The position numbers were made by a program, and so were the translations under genes. Shown one piece after another: positions 56,251 to 64,000 of a stretch of DNA of 64,000 nucleotides. The notes under the pieces were generated by a model. It was given only the letters and a program-made list of their open reading frames with translations. It was not told the DNA's origin and made no database searches. The stretch is from Streptomyces hilarionis (GTDB taxonomy: Bacteria > Actinomycetota > Actinomycetes > Streptomycetales > Streptomycetaceae). The DNA lies in assembly GCF_024539675.1 (NCBI RefSeq), contig NZ_JAHHIT010000049.1, positions 18,556-82,555 of the forward strand. Direction: 5' to 3'. Every line of letters starts with the position of its first letter. Position 1 is the stretch's first letter.

Positions 56251-57135
56251 TCAACTACGCTGCGTAGCCCTGGCCTGTTCGTCGGCGGAACCGCCCGCTC
56301 CCACCAGCCCCGTCCGCATCCCCCGCAGCCGGGGCGCGAACCGCTTCATCTCGCGACGGCCGACGGTCCCGATGATCCCGGGCAGGTATCCGCGCACCGA
56401 CTGCATCCCGCGCAGCCACCCCTGCCCGTACACGTGCGCGGAACGCCGCTCGACGCCGGCGACGATCCGGTCGACCGCCGGCCCCAGCGGGTACGTCTTG
56501 TTCGCGGGCCACGGCAGCCGCTGCCTCAACTCCCGCATCACCTCGTCCTGATCGGCCCCGCGCACCATGTCGGTGTCCGTCCACGACAGATAGCCGACGC
56601 CCACCCGGACGCCCTGGTGGGCGACCTCCGCGCGCAGACTGTGCGCGAACGCCTCGACGCCCGACTTGGACGCGCAGTACGCGGTCATCATCGGCGCCGG
56701 GGTGATCGCGGCGAGCGAGGCGATCTGCAACAGGTACCCGCGGCTCTCGCGCAGCAGCGGCAGGAACGCGCGGGCCGTGACGGCCGATCCGATGAGGTTG
56801 ACCTCGACGACCCGCCGCCAGGAGTCCGGATCGGAGTCGGCGAACGGACCGCCGTTGGCCACACCGGCGTTGGCCACCACGACGTCCACCTTGCCGAAGC
56901 GCTCCTTCACCTGCGCCGCCACCGCGCTCATCGCCTCGTGGTCGGTGACGTCGGCGTACCAGTGGTCGCTGTCGCCGTGCAGCCGCTCGGACACCTGCTT
57001 CAGCTCGTCCGGCTCCAGGCCGACGAGCGCGATCCGCGCGCCGCGCGCCGAGAGCTTGCGGGCGAGCAGCTCCCCGACGCCCCGCGCCGCCCCGGTGACC
57101 ACGACGACCTGTCCCTCGATCCCGACCCTGCTCAT
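56251..57135 (-). CDS. Short-chain dehydrogenase/reductase
   Basis: A 294-residue NAD(P)-dependent oxidoreductase. The cofactor loop is TGAARGVG near residue 15, the active-site Ser lies in LLQIASLAA, and the Tyr-Lys pair is in YCASK. A C-terminal extension of about 60 residues (FAPRLRGMRTGLVGAGG) is common in Streptomyces members. The ATG overlaps the hydrolase stop (ATGA) and has GGAGGG upstream. Third gene of the monooxygenase operon, where it could act on the alcohol or ketone produced. Confidence 0.93.
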   Translation of the reverse strand: MSRVGIEGQVVVVTGAARGVGELLARKLSARGARIALVGLEPDELKQVSERLHGDSDHWYADVTDHEAMSAVAAQVKERFGKVDVVVANAGVANGGPFADSDPDSWRRVVEVNLIGSAVTARAFLPLLRESRGYLLQIASLAAITPAPMMTAYCASKSGVEAFAHSLRAEVAHQGVRVGVGYLSWTDTDMVRGADQDEVMRELRQRLPWPANKTYPLGPAVDRIVAGVERRSAHVYGQGWLRGMQSVRGYLPGIIGTVGRREMKRFAPRLRGMRTGLVGAGGSADEQARATQRS

Positions 57136-58037
57136 GCGCCCTCCTTCAACTGCGTGTACGTGGTGACGAGTTCCCTGATGCGTGCGGTGACCGCCTCGGG
57201 CGCCTCGACCGGCGTCATGTGTCCGACGCCGGGCAGTTCGGTGACCCCGAGGGAGTGCGGCAGCGCCGCCGCGATCCGGTGCGCGTGCACCGGCGGCGTC
57301 ATCCGGTCGGCGGCGCCCACCAGCACCGCCGTCGGCACGCCCAGCCGCGCCACGCCCTGTTCGAGGTCGAGCAGGTGCAGCACGCCGGACCAGGCGTGCC
57401 GCACCCGGCGAGGACAGGCGTGCACGATCCGGGCGCACGCCTCGACCATGTGCGGGGCCGCCCCGGCGCCCATCGTGGCGTACTTCAGGATCCGCATCGC
57501 GACGGGCGTGACCGGCCCGAGGGGCGCCCGGGAGCCGAGGACGTGCCGGGTCAGCCAGGTCCGCAGCCGGCCCGGCCGCAGCGGGACGACGGTGGACTCG
57601 GCGACCAGCCGCGAGGCGCCGGTGCTGCACAGCAGGACGGCGGCCGCGTGTTCCTGGAAGGCGTCCCGGCCGGCGGCCGCCAGCACCGTCATCCCGCCCA
57701 TGGAGTGACCGGCGATCACCGCTTTCTCGCCGGGGGCGAGCGTGGCCCGCAGGACGGCTTCCAGGTCGTCGGCGAGGGCGTCGGTGCTGCACGCCGGGCT
57801 CGCGGGGGAGCGTCCGTGCCCGCGCTGGTCGTACGCGATCACCCGGTGGTCGACGGCGAGTTCGCGGATCTGGGCCGCCCAGAACGCCGTGGAGCAGGTC
57901 CAGCCGTGGGCGAGGACGACGGCGGGCGCGGCCTCGGCCCCCGAGGCCGGGCCGTGGACCTCCACGTGCACGGGGGCGCCGTCGGCGGAGACGGCGGTCA
58001 GCTCGCGGACGGGCGCGACGTCGGCGGCGGCGGTCAT
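57132..58037 (-). CDS. Alpha/beta hydrolase
   Basis: A 301-residue alpha/beta hydrolase. The oxyanion region is LAHGWTCST, the nucleophile elbow is GHSMGG, the acid is likely in LVGAADRMTPP, and the His is in LPGVGHMTPVEAP. It sits between the monooxygenase and the SDR with four-base overlaps on both sides, so it is coupled. After a Baeyer-Villiger step it could open the resulting ester or lactone; this is inference from gene order. Confidence 0.93.
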   Translation of the reverse strand: MTAAADVAPVRELTAVSADGAPVHVEVHGPASGAEAAPAVVLAHGWTCSTAFWAAQIRELAVDHRVIAYDQRGHGRSPASPACSTDALADDLEAVLRATLAPGEKAVIAGHSMGGMTVLAAAGRDAFQEHAAAVLLCSTGASRLVAESTVVPLRPGRLRTWLTRHVLGSRAPLGPVTPVAMRILKYATMGAGAAPHMVEACARIVHACPRRVRHAWSGVLHLLDLEQGVARLGVPTAVLVGAADRMTPPVHAHRIAAALPHSLGVTELPGVGHMTPVEAPEAVTARIRELVTTYTQLKEGA

Positions 58038-59569
58038 GCCGTCACCTCCTTCTCCTGGCCGTCCTTCTCCTGGCCGGCCGGCCCGCCGGTGGCGCCGGTG
58101 CGGACGGGCGCGCGCACCACCTCGTACTCCGCGAGGTCGACCCGGCGCGTCGCCCTGCGGAACTCGGCGGTGGTGCCCGGCCAGACGGTCGTGTTGCGGC
58201 CGCTCGCGTCCAGGTACCAGCTGGTGCAGCCGCCCGTGCTCCACACCGTCCGCTTCATCCGGTCCTGCACCCGGCGGTTCCAGGCGTGCACCGCGCTCGG
58301 GCGGGCGTCCAGGGCGGCACGGCCCCCGAGGACGTCGAGCTGCCGCAGATAGTCGGCCATGTAGTTCAGCTGGGACTCGATCATCAGGATCATGGAGGAG
58401 TTCCCGAGACCGGTGTTCGGGCCGATGATCGTCATCCAGTTGGGGAACCCGGCGGCCGACGCGCCCCGCAGGGCCTCCATGCCGCCCTTCCAGCTCTCCG
58501 CGAGCGTGCGCCCGTCCGCGCCCACCACCCGGTCGGCGATCGGCATGTCGGTGACGTGGAAGCCGGTGCCGAACACGATCACGTCGGCCTGCGCCTCGCT
58601 GCCGTCGGCGGCGACCAGCGTGGACCCGCGCACCTCGCTCAGGCCGCTCGCGACGACGTCCACGTTGGGGCGGGTGAGGGCCGGGTAGTAGGTGCTGGAC
58701 AGCAGGATCCGCTTGCAGCCGATGCGGTAGTCGGGGGTGAGCCGGGCGCGCAGCTCGGGGTCCTTGACGGCACGGGCCATGTTGCGCCGGGCGAGCTGCT
58801 CGACGAAGCCGAGCTCGTTGGGATGCTTGGTGAACGCCTGCACCTGCAACTCGCGGATGCCCCACAGCAGGCCGCGCCGCAGCCGGGCGGTGACGGGCAG
58901 GGCCCGGTGCAGGGCGCGCTCCGCGCCGGTGACGGCCCGGTCGACGCGGGGCATGACCCACGGCGGGGTGCGCTGGAACAGGGTCAGCCGGGAGACGTCC
59001 GGCTGGATGGCGGGCACGATCTGGATGGCCGAGGCGCCGGTGCCGACCACGGCGACGCGCTTGCCCGCGAGATCGTGGTCGTGGTCCCAGCGGGCCGAGT
59101 GGAAGACCTTGCCGGGGAAGGAGTCCAGGCCGGGGATCGCCGGGATCTTCGGGTCGGACAGCGGCCCGGTGGCCGACACGACGACGTCCGCGAAGTAGCG
59201 TCCGGCGCTGGTCTCGACGTCCCAGCGCAGTTCCTGCGCGTCCCAGGTCATCCGCAGCACCTCGGAGTCGAGCCGCAGGTGCGGGCGCAGCCCGAACACG
59301 TCCGTGACGTGCTCCAGGTAGGCGCGGATGTGCTCCTGTCCGGAGAAGGTGCGCGGCCAGTCCGGGTTGGGCGCGAAGGAGAAGGAGTAGAGGTGGGACG
59401 GGACGTCGCAGGCGCACCCGGGGTAGCTGTTGTCCCGCCAGGTGCCGCCCACGCTGCCCGCCCGTTCGAGGATCACGAAGTCCGTGATCCCCTCGCGGCG
59501 CAGCCGCACGGCGGCCCCCAGTCCGCCGAAGCCGGATCCGATCACCGCCACCCGTACGTGTTCGGTCAT
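58034..59569 (-). CDS. Baeyer-Villiger-type flavin monooxygenase
   Basis: A 511-residue FAD/NADPH enzyme. Two Rossmann loops are present: GSGFGGLGAA (FAD, near residue 11) and GTGASAIQ (NADPH). Between them is the Baeyer-Villiger fingerprint variant FPGKVFHSARWDHD. The segment YPGCACDVPSHLYSFSF is typical of this group. It oxidises ketones to esters or lactones. ATG at 59569 has GGGAGG upstream. It is divergent from the MerR gene, with a palindrome in between, and is first in a three-gene operon. Confidence 0.95.
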   Translation of the reverse strand: MTEHVRVAVIGSGFGGLGAAVRLRREGITDFVILERAGSVGGTWRDNSYPGCACDVPSHLYSFSFAPNPDWPRTFSGQEHIRAYLEHVTDVFGLRPHLRLDSEVLRMTWDAQELRWDVETSAGRYFADVVVSATGPLSDPKIPAIPGLDSFPGKVFHSARWDHDHDLAGKRVAVVGTGASAIQIVPAIQPDVSRLTLFQRTPPWVMPRVDRAVTGAERALHRALPVTARLRRGLLWGIRELQVQAFTKHPNELGFVEQLARRNMARAVKDPELRARLTPDYRIGCKRILLSSTYYPALTRPNVDVVASGLSEVRGSTLVAADGSEAQADVIVFGTGFHVTDMPIADRVVGADGRTLAESWKGGMEALRGASAAGFPNWMTIIGPNTGLGNSSMILMIESQLNYMADYLRQLDVLGGRAALDARPSAVHAWNRRVQDRMKRTVWSTGGCTSWYLDASGRNTTVWPGTTAEFRRATRRVDLAEYEVVRAPVRTGATGGPAGQEKDGQEKEVTA

Positions 59570-59605
59570 CCCGACACCTCCCAGCCGTGCGACTCTCGCG
59601 ACTCT

Positions 59606-59621
59606 GCCAGTGAACACTGGC
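59606..59621. promoter_or_regulatory. 16-base inverted repeat between the monooxygenase and MerR genes
   Basis: GCCAGTG, AA, CACTGGC: perfect seven-base arms, 37 bases before the monooxygenase start. A second small palindrome TACCG-G-CGGTA lies at 59680-59690 before the MerR start. One or both are probably bound by the divergent MerR regulator. Confidence 0.65.
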
Positions 59622-59707
59622 GCAATGGGAGAGTAGAGCAGGTCCGTACCGATGGGTAGGGGGCCGGGAGAAGGAAAGTTACCGGCGGTACAACATAAGC
59701 TTCGCCC

Positions 59708-60352
59708 GTGACGGACAAGCGCGAGTACCGGGCGGAGGAGCTGGCGGCCGAGGCCGGCATCACGGTGCGCACCCTGCGCTTCTACCGCGAGCGCAAACTG
59801 CTCGCGCCGCCCCGGCGCGAGGGCCGCATCGCCTGGTACGACGACCACCACCTGGCCCGACTGCGGACGATCTCGGCCCTCCTCGAACGCGGCCACACCC
59901 TCACCGGCATCGCCGAACTGGCCGACGCCCTGGACCAGGGCAGCGACGTGGCCGAGCTGATCGGCGTCGGCGGCCCCACCGAGGAGGAGCCCGTCCGCCT
60001 CACCCCGGAGGAACTCGCCGCCCGCTTCGAGGGCCAGGTCACCCCGGAGAACCTCGCCGCCGCCCTCGACCTCGGCTACCTGGGCACCGACGGCGACGAG
60101 ATCGTCCACATCAGCCGACGGCTGCTGGACGTGTCGTCCGCCCTCGTCGCCGAGGGGATCCCGCTCGCGGAGGTCCTGGCGGCGGGCGTACGCGTCCGCG
60201 AGCACGCCGACGCCCTGGCCGCCCTCTTCACCGACCTGATCCTGCGCCACACCACCGAGAAGGACCTGCCCCGCCTGCGCCCCCTGGCCCGCAGCGTGGT
60301 CGAGGCGGAACTGTCCCTGGCGCTGGACCGGCGGCTGCGCGGCGAGCCCTGA
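59708..60352 (+). CDS. MerR family transcriptional regulator
   Basis: A 214-residue regulator. The N-terminal winged helix (YRAEELAAEAGITVRTLRFYRERKLL then GRIAWYDDHHLARLRTISALLERGHTL) is the MerR DNA-binding domain. The C-terminal part is a longer helical domain without the Cys pattern of metal sensors, so it likely senses an organic ligand. GTG at 59708. Divergent from the monooxygenase operon, the likely target. Confidence 0.93.
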   Translation: MTDKREYRAEELAAEAGITVRTLRFYRERKLLAPPRREGRIAWYDDHHLARLRTISALLERGHTLTGIAELADALDQGSDVAELIGVGGPTEEEPVRLTPEELAARFEGQVTPENLAAALDLGYLGTDGDEIVHISRRLLDVSSALVAEGIPLAEVLAAGVRVREHADALAALFTDLILRHTTEKDLPRLRPLARSVVEAELSLALDRRLRGEP

Positions 60353-60368
60353 CCCGGTCCCCGACGTC

Positions 60369-61172
60369 CTACAGGTCGTAGACGACGGTCACCGGGGCGT
60401 GGTCCGACCAGCGCTCGGCGTGCGTGGCCGCCCGCTCCACCAGCCCCTTGACGGCCCTGCCCGCGAGGCCGGGCGTCGCGACGTGGTAGTCGATGCGCCA
60501 GCCCGAGTCGTTGTCGAACGCCCGCCCCCGGTACGACCACCAGGTGTACGGCCCCTCCAGGTCCGGGTGCAGCTCGCGCACGACGTCCGCGTAGCCGCCG
60601 TCCGCCGGGGCGAGGACCCGGCTCAGCCACTCCCGCTCCTCGGGCAGGAAGCCCGAGCTCTTCTGGTTGGCGCGCCAGTTCTTCAGGTCGGCCGGCCGGT
60701 GGGCGATGTTCCAGTCGCCGCAGACCAGGACCTCGCGGCCGTCGGCGGCGGCGCGTTCGCGCAGCTCCTTGAGATGGGCGAGGAACAGGTCCATGAAGCG
60801 GACCTTCTCCTCCTGCCGCTCGGTGCCGACCTCGCCGGAGGGCAGGTAGAGGGAGGCGACCGTCACGCCGGGCAGGTCGGCCTCGACATAGCGGCCGCTG
60901 CCGTCGAACTCGGACGAGCCGAAGCCGATCCGCACGGCGTCCGGCTCACGGCGGGTGTAGAGGGAGACGCCGGCACGGCCCTTGGCGGCGGCCGGGGCAT
61001 GGGTGACGTACCACCCCTCGGGAGCCCGGACCGTCTCCGGCAGCTGCTCGGGCTCGGCCCGCACCTCCTGAAGGCACAGCACGTCGGCGGCGGTGTCCGC
61101 GAGCCACTCCACGAAGCCCTTCTTCGCGGCGGCACGCAGCCCGTTCACATTCACGGAGGTCACGGTCAGCAC
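60369..61172 (-). CDS. xth: Exodeoxyribonuclease III
   Basis: A 267-residue AP endonuclease/3' exonuclease of the ExoIII family. Conserved parts are TSVNVNGLRAA at the N-terminus, LCLQEVRAE with the metal-binding Glu, VCGDWNIAHRPADLKNW with the catalytic Asp-Asn, YTWWSYRGRAFDNDSGWRIDY and the terminal SDHAPV with the catalytic His. It repairs abasic sites. GTG at 61172 has no strong ribosome site. Confidence 0.95.
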   Translation of the reverse strand: MLTVTSVNVNGLRAAAKKGFVEWLADTAADVLCLQEVRAEPEQLPETVRAPEGWYVTHAPAAAKGRAGVSLYTRREPDAVRIGFGSSEFDGSGRYVEADLPGVTVASLYLPSGEVGTERQEEKVRFMDLFLAHLKELRERAAADGREVLVCGDWNIAHRPADLKNWRANQKSSGFLPEEREWLSRVLAPADGGYADVVRELHPDLEGPYTWWSYRGRAFDNDSGWRIDYHVATPGLAGRAVKGLVERAATHAERWSDHAPVTVVYDL

Positions 61173-61265
61173 CCCGGCACGATACCGGGCGGGGGCCGCC
61201 GGGGAGAGCGGGGGCCGTCGCGGCCGTCGGGGGGAGCTGGGGCGCAAACCCGTACTGTGTGGGGC

Positions 61266-61748
61266 GTGAGAATACGTCCGGTCCCCTTCGACCATCCCGA
61301 CGCGGTCAAGCTCAACGACGAGGTCCAGGCCGAGTACCACGAGCGCTACGGTGACGGCGGCGACGCCACCGTCCTCGCCGCCGCCGACTTCCAGCCGCCC
61401 CGCGGCGTCTATCTCATCGCCTACGACGACAGCGACCGCCCGGTCGCCACCGGCGGCTGGCGCAGCCAGGACGAGAACGGCGAGGGCAACGAGGACGGCG
61501 ACGCCGAGCTGAAGCGGATGTTCGTGGTCCGGGACATGCGCGGGCGAGGTCTGGCGCGGCGGATGCTCGCCGCCCTGGAGGATGACGCGCGCGACGCCGG
61601 ACGCGTCCGGATGGTCCTGGAGACGGGCACCGAGCAGCCGGAGGCCATCGCCCTGTACACCTCCAGCGGCTACGAGCCGTGCACGAAGTTCGGCTACTAC
61701 CGCGGATACGAGGCGAGCCGCTGCTACGCCAAGCCCCTCGGCTCCTGA
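61266..61748 (+). CDS. GNAT family N-acetyltransferase
   Basis: A 160-residue single-domain GNAT enzyme. The acetyl-CoA loop is DMRGRGLARRML near residue 95, preceded by the strand ELKRMFVVR and followed by MVLETGTEQPEAIALYTSSGYEP, the usual C-terminal Tyr region. GTG at 61266. Its TGA stop forms the left foot of a hairpin shared with the convergent response regulator. Substrate unknown. Confidence 0.9.
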   Translation: MRIRPVPFDHPDAVKLNDEVQAEYHERYGDGGDATVLAAADFQPPRGVYLIAYDDSDRPVATGGWRSQDENGEGNEDGDAELKRMFVVRDMRGRGLARRMLAALEDDARDAGRVRMVLETGTEQPEAIALYTSSGYEPCTKFGYYRGYEASRCYAKPLGS

Positions 61749-61772
61749 GGGGCGCCGCCGGCGCGCCCCTCA
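61746..61772. terminator. Bidirectional hairpin overlapping two stop codons
   Basis: TGAGGGGCGC and GCGCCCCTCA form a perfect ten base pair stem with a seven-base loop. The TGA at each foot is the stop codon of the gene entering from that side (the acetyltransferase on plus, the response regulator on minus). Confidence 0.8.
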
Positions 61773-62411
61773 GCTTCTGAGGTAGGCCAGCACCGCGAGG
61801 ACCCGGCGGTGGGTGTCGTCGGCGGGCGGCAGGTCCAGCTTCGTGAGGATGCCGCCTATGTGCTTGCCGACGGCGGCCTCGGAGACCACGAGCGCCCTGG
61901 CTATCGCGCCGTTGGACTTCCCCTCGGCCACCAGCGCCAGCACCTCGCGTTCGCGCGGGGTGAGCCGCTCCAGCGGGTCGCGGCGCCGCCGCAGCAGCTG
62001 CCGCACCACCTCCGGGTCGACGACCGTGCCGCCCGCCGCCACCTCCGCGAGGGCGGCCACGAACTCCTCCACCTGGCCGACCCGGTCCTTGAGCAGATAG
62101 CCGACGCCGCTGCCGTCCCCGGAGTCGAGGAGGTCGGCCGCGTAGGCGCGCTGGACGTACTGGCTCAGGACGAGCACCGGCAGCCCGGGGTGGTCGGCGC
62201 GCAGCCGGACCGCCGCCCGCAGCCCTTCGTCCTGGAAGGCCGGCGGCATCCGCACGTCGGTGACGACGACCTGCGGACGGTGCTCGGCCACGGCCGCGAG
62301 CAGGGCGCCCGCGTCCCCGACCGCCGCGACGACCTCGTGGCCGAAGCGGGCGAGCAGCGCCGTCAGGCCGTCGCGGAGGAGGACGCTGTCCTCGGCGAGG
62401 ACGACGCGCAG
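61770..62411 (-). CDS. NarL/LuxR-type response regulator (no canonical start codon)
   Basis: About 213 residues. The receiver domain starts LRVVLAEDSVLLRDGL, has the phospho-acceptor Asp in VVVTDVRMPP and Lys in GYLLKDRVG. The C-terminal LuxR-type helix-turn-helix reads LTPREREVLALVAEGKSNGAIARALVVSEAAVGKHIGGIL. No ATG, GTG or TTG occurs at the proper place; the best start is CTG at 62411, with GGCGAGGG directly before it. The frame overlaps the kinase gene by 49 bases. A CTG start with coupling, or an ATG-to-CTG change, are both possible. Confidence 0.85.
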   Translation of the reverse strand: MRVVLAEDSVLLRDGLTALLARFGHEVVAAVGDAGALLAAVAEHRPQVVVTDVRMPPAFQDEGLRAAVRLRADHPGLPVLVLSQYVQRAYAADLLDSGDGSGVGYLLKDRVGQVEEFVAALAEVAAGGTVVDPEVVRQLLRRRRDPLERLTPREREVLALVAEGKSNGAIARALVVSEAAVGKHIGGILTKLDLPPADDTHRRVLAVLAYLRS

Positions 62412-63769
62412 CCCTCGCCGCCGTCCCGGTCGCGGTCCGCCTCCGTCGGCGTCGGCAACGCGGTCGCCGACGTGGGCGGGGTCGGGGTCGGCATCGGCTC
62501 GCAAGGGATCTCCACACGCAGCAGGGTCGGGCCGCCGGCAGGGCTGGTCACGGACAGTGTTCCATCCAGCACCGACACCCGGTCCGCGAGCCCGGTCAGC
62601 CCGGTGCCGCGGGACGGGTCGGCGCCGCCGCGGCCGTCGTCGCCCACCTCCAGGGCGAGCAGTCGCCCCTCGTGCAGCCGCGCCCGCACGCACGCGCGGC
62701 GCGCCCCGCTGTGCCGGGCCACGTTGGCCAGCGCCTCCCGCACCACGAAGTGGGCGGCCGCCTCCACGGCCTGCGGCAGCCGCTCCGTCGGCAGCTCGCA
62801 CTCGACGTCCACCGGGACCGGCGACCGGTCGGCGGCGTCGGCGAGCGCGGCGGCCAGCCCGTGGTCCGCGAGCACCTGGGGATGGATGCCGTGGATCAGC
62901 TCCCGCAGCTCCGCCAGCGCCGCGCCCGCCTCCTCCTGGGCACGGGCCAGCTGCTCGGCGAGCCGGGTGCCGGGCGGGGCGTCCAGCCGCGCCAGGCCGA
63001 GGGCCATGGTGAGGGCGACCAGGCGCTGCTGGGCGCCGTCGTGCAGATCGCGTTCGATGCGCCGCCGTTCCGCCTCGAAGGCGTCCACCAGCCGGGCCCG
63101 GGACCTGGTCAGCTCCACGACCCTGGCCTGCGGGCCCCCCTCGCGCGGGCAGACCAGGCGGCGGGTCAGCGCGGCCCGGGCCCCGGCCGCCGCGCCGAGG
63201 GCGTACGCGCCGGCCGCCAGCAGCAGCACCCCGAGCGCGGCGGAGCCGAACGCGGCGCCCTGACCGGTGACGGTCCACAGCTTGGCCACCTTGATCTCCC
63301 GCCCGCCGCCGACGGTCGCGAGCAGCAGCGGGGTCGCGGTCATCGCCAGCGGCAGGACCAGGGCGACGGCCAGCACGAACGCCTCGGCGGGCCACAGCAG
63401 GCCGGCCGCGAGGAGCGTGTGGGCCAGTTCGCGCCAGGTCGCCCGGGCACGCAGACGGGCGGCGAGCCGGGCGCGCACGCCGGGCGCGCCCGGTTCGCCG
63501 TGCGCGGTGGGCGCGGGCGCCGGATCGACCCAGCGCAGTCTGCGCCGCTCCAGCGCGGCCACCGGCAGTCCGGCGAAGGCGAGGGCCGCCAGCAGGGGCA
63601 GTCCCACGAGGACGACCGCGAGCACCCCGGCGGCGACCGCCCACACCGTCAGCGCCGCCAGGACGACGGCGCCGCCGGCCGCGCCCGTGAGCAGGTAGGC
63701 GGCGGCCCGCCACGGGGACAGCAGATAGCCCGGGCGGGACAGCGCCTGCCACACGGTGGGGGGATGCAT
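62363..63769 (-). CDS. LiaS/DesK-type sensor histidine kinase
   Basis: About 468 residues. The N-terminal half contains two pairs of membrane segments (for example VVLAALTVWAVAAGVLAVVLVGLPLL, and FVLAVALVLPLAMTATPLLL). The HisKA_3 phosphorylation motif is ERRRIERDLHDGAQQRLVALTMALG, followed by an ATPase with VVREALANVARHSGA and GDDGRGG. The C-terminal tail after RVEIPCEP is Pro/Thr/Ala-rich and overlaps the regulator gene, so the natural end of the kinase may have been shorter. ATG at 63769 is used; GTG at 63778 is possible. Confidence 0.9.
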   Translation of the reverse strand: MHPPTVWQALSRPGYLLSPWRAAAYLLTGAAGGAVVLAALTVWAVAAGVLAVVLVGLPLLAALAFAGLPVAALERRRLRWVDPAPAPTAHGEPGAPGVRARLAARLRARATWRELAHTLLAAGLLWPAEAFVLAVALVLPLAMTATPLLLATVGGGREIKVAKLWTVTGQGAAFGSAALGVLLLAAGAYALGAAAGARAALTRRLVCPREGGPQARVVELTRSRARLVDAFEAERRRIERDLHDGAQQRLVALTMALGLARLDAPPGTRLAEQLARAQEEAGAALAELRELIHGIHPQVLADHGLAAALADAADRSPVPVDVECELPTERLPQAVEAAAHFVVREALANVARHSGARRACVRARLHEGRLLALEVGDDGRGGADPSRGTGLTGLADRVSVLDGTLSVTSPAGGPTLLRVEIPCEPMPTPTPPTSATALPTPTEADRDRDGGEGCASSSPRTASSSATA

Positions 63770-63826
63770 GCCGATCACGGTAGGAGGAGGGCGGGGCGCA
63801 CCGCCATACCCGCGGCCGTAGCCCCG

Positions 63827-63848
63827 GGGGTATGCCTGGCCCTACCCC
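63827..63848. promoter_or_regulatory. Inverted repeat GGGGTA-N10-TACCCC in the divergent promoter
   Basis: The arms lie between the sensor kinase and the gene at the right edge. An overlapping CATACCC / GGGTATG pair at 63805-63834 makes the region rich in symmetric sites. A binding place for the neighbouring response regulator is plausible. Confidence 0.45.
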
Positions 63849-63903
63849 AGGTCTAGCCCCTGCCCGACAGACCGGGCGGGCCCGCGCACGGTTCGGTGGA
63901 CCC

Positions 63904-64000
63904 ATGACCGAACACGCCGTACGACTTCCCCGGACCGCCGGACTCCCGCCAGGGCCCGCCCGGCCCGCAGCGCCGGAATCGACCCGCCCCACCACCGCCC
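63904..64000 (+). CDS. N-terminal fragment of an unidentified gene
   Basis: ATG at 63904 is preceded by GGTGGA and opens a frame that runs off the window (32 codons, MTEHAVRLPRTAGLPPGPARP and on). The visible part is Pro/Ala rich and not diagnostic. Position, divergent from a LiaS/DesK-type kinase, would fit an ABC transporter or membrane protein controlled by it, but this is only inference. Confidence 0.45.
   Translation, partial: MTEHAVRLPRTAGLPPGPARPAAPESTRPTTA

Noticed and set aside
62363..62411. Kinase-regulator fusion protein
   Set aside because: The two domains are in different frames; without a sequence correction they cannot be one protein.

Overview
The window is chromosomal DNA of a Streptomyces (GC about 72%; GTG and TTG starts are common; hallmark actinobacterial genes include a conservon, a fused E1o-E2o 2-oxoglutarate dehydrogenase, an SsgA-like protein, RpfB, protein mannosyltransferase and a tricorn protease). 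It is nearly all protein coding. I saw no rRNA, tRNA, CRISPR array, insertion sequence or prophage.

Layout. 1-3.4 kb: start of a conservon on the minus strand (sensor kinase, roadblock protein, start of a DUF742 protein). 3.7-11.4 kb: PP2C-like protein, MarR regulator, Lon protease with an HspR-type operator, acetyltransferase, DUF5954 protein, rhomboid-like protein, spermidine-synthase-like protein. 11.5-17.5 kb: OmpR-type two-component pair, then kgd, closed by a 42-base hairpin. 17.6-23.8 kb: an accessory-looking block with a TIR/NB-ARC/TPR protein of the FxSxx-COOH (FxsT) type, an N-terminally cropped HExxH peptide-modification protein with no credible start codon, and a membrane-anchored beta-propeller protein. 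24-27.6 kb: ABC-F ATPase and an ankyrin/HEAT protein. 27.7-41.2 kb: a core block ispE-ksgA-rpfB-tatD, a zinc-ribbon gene, rsmI, pmt, a Tat-exported beta-helix protein, two paralogous penicillin-binding proteins and an SsgE-like protein. 41.5-48.2 kb: nickel/cobalt ECF transporter cbiM-cbiQ-cbiO, ohrR-ohr, an esterase, DUF1876 protein, EamA transporter and a degenerate YbaK-like gene. 48.3-56.2 kb: secreted lamin-tail-domain protein, MMPL transporter with TetR regulator, tricorn protease. 56.2-64 kb: MerR regulator divergent from a Baeyer-Villiger-type monooxygenase/hydrolase/SDR operon, exonuclease III, acetyltransferase, a LiaSR/DesKR-type two-component pair and the first codons of a divergent gene.

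How the genes work together. Many are household or envelope functions: cell-wall synthesis and remodelling (two PBPs, RpfB, SsgE-like, Pmt), stress (Lon, Ohr/OhrR), the TCA cycle (Kgd) and ribosome maturation (KsgA, RsmI). The least ordinary part is 17.6-22.0 kb, where an innate-immunity-like TIR/NB-ARC/TPR protein sits beside a peptide beta-hydroxylase-like domain without the usual radical SAM partner or a visible precursor peptide. Several reading frames look damaged or oddly started: rpfB (one-base shift), the HExxH gene, the YbaK-like gene and the response regulator at 61.8 kb. Good palindromic operator candidates lie before lon, cbiM, both PBPs, tetR/tricorn and the monooxygenase operon.
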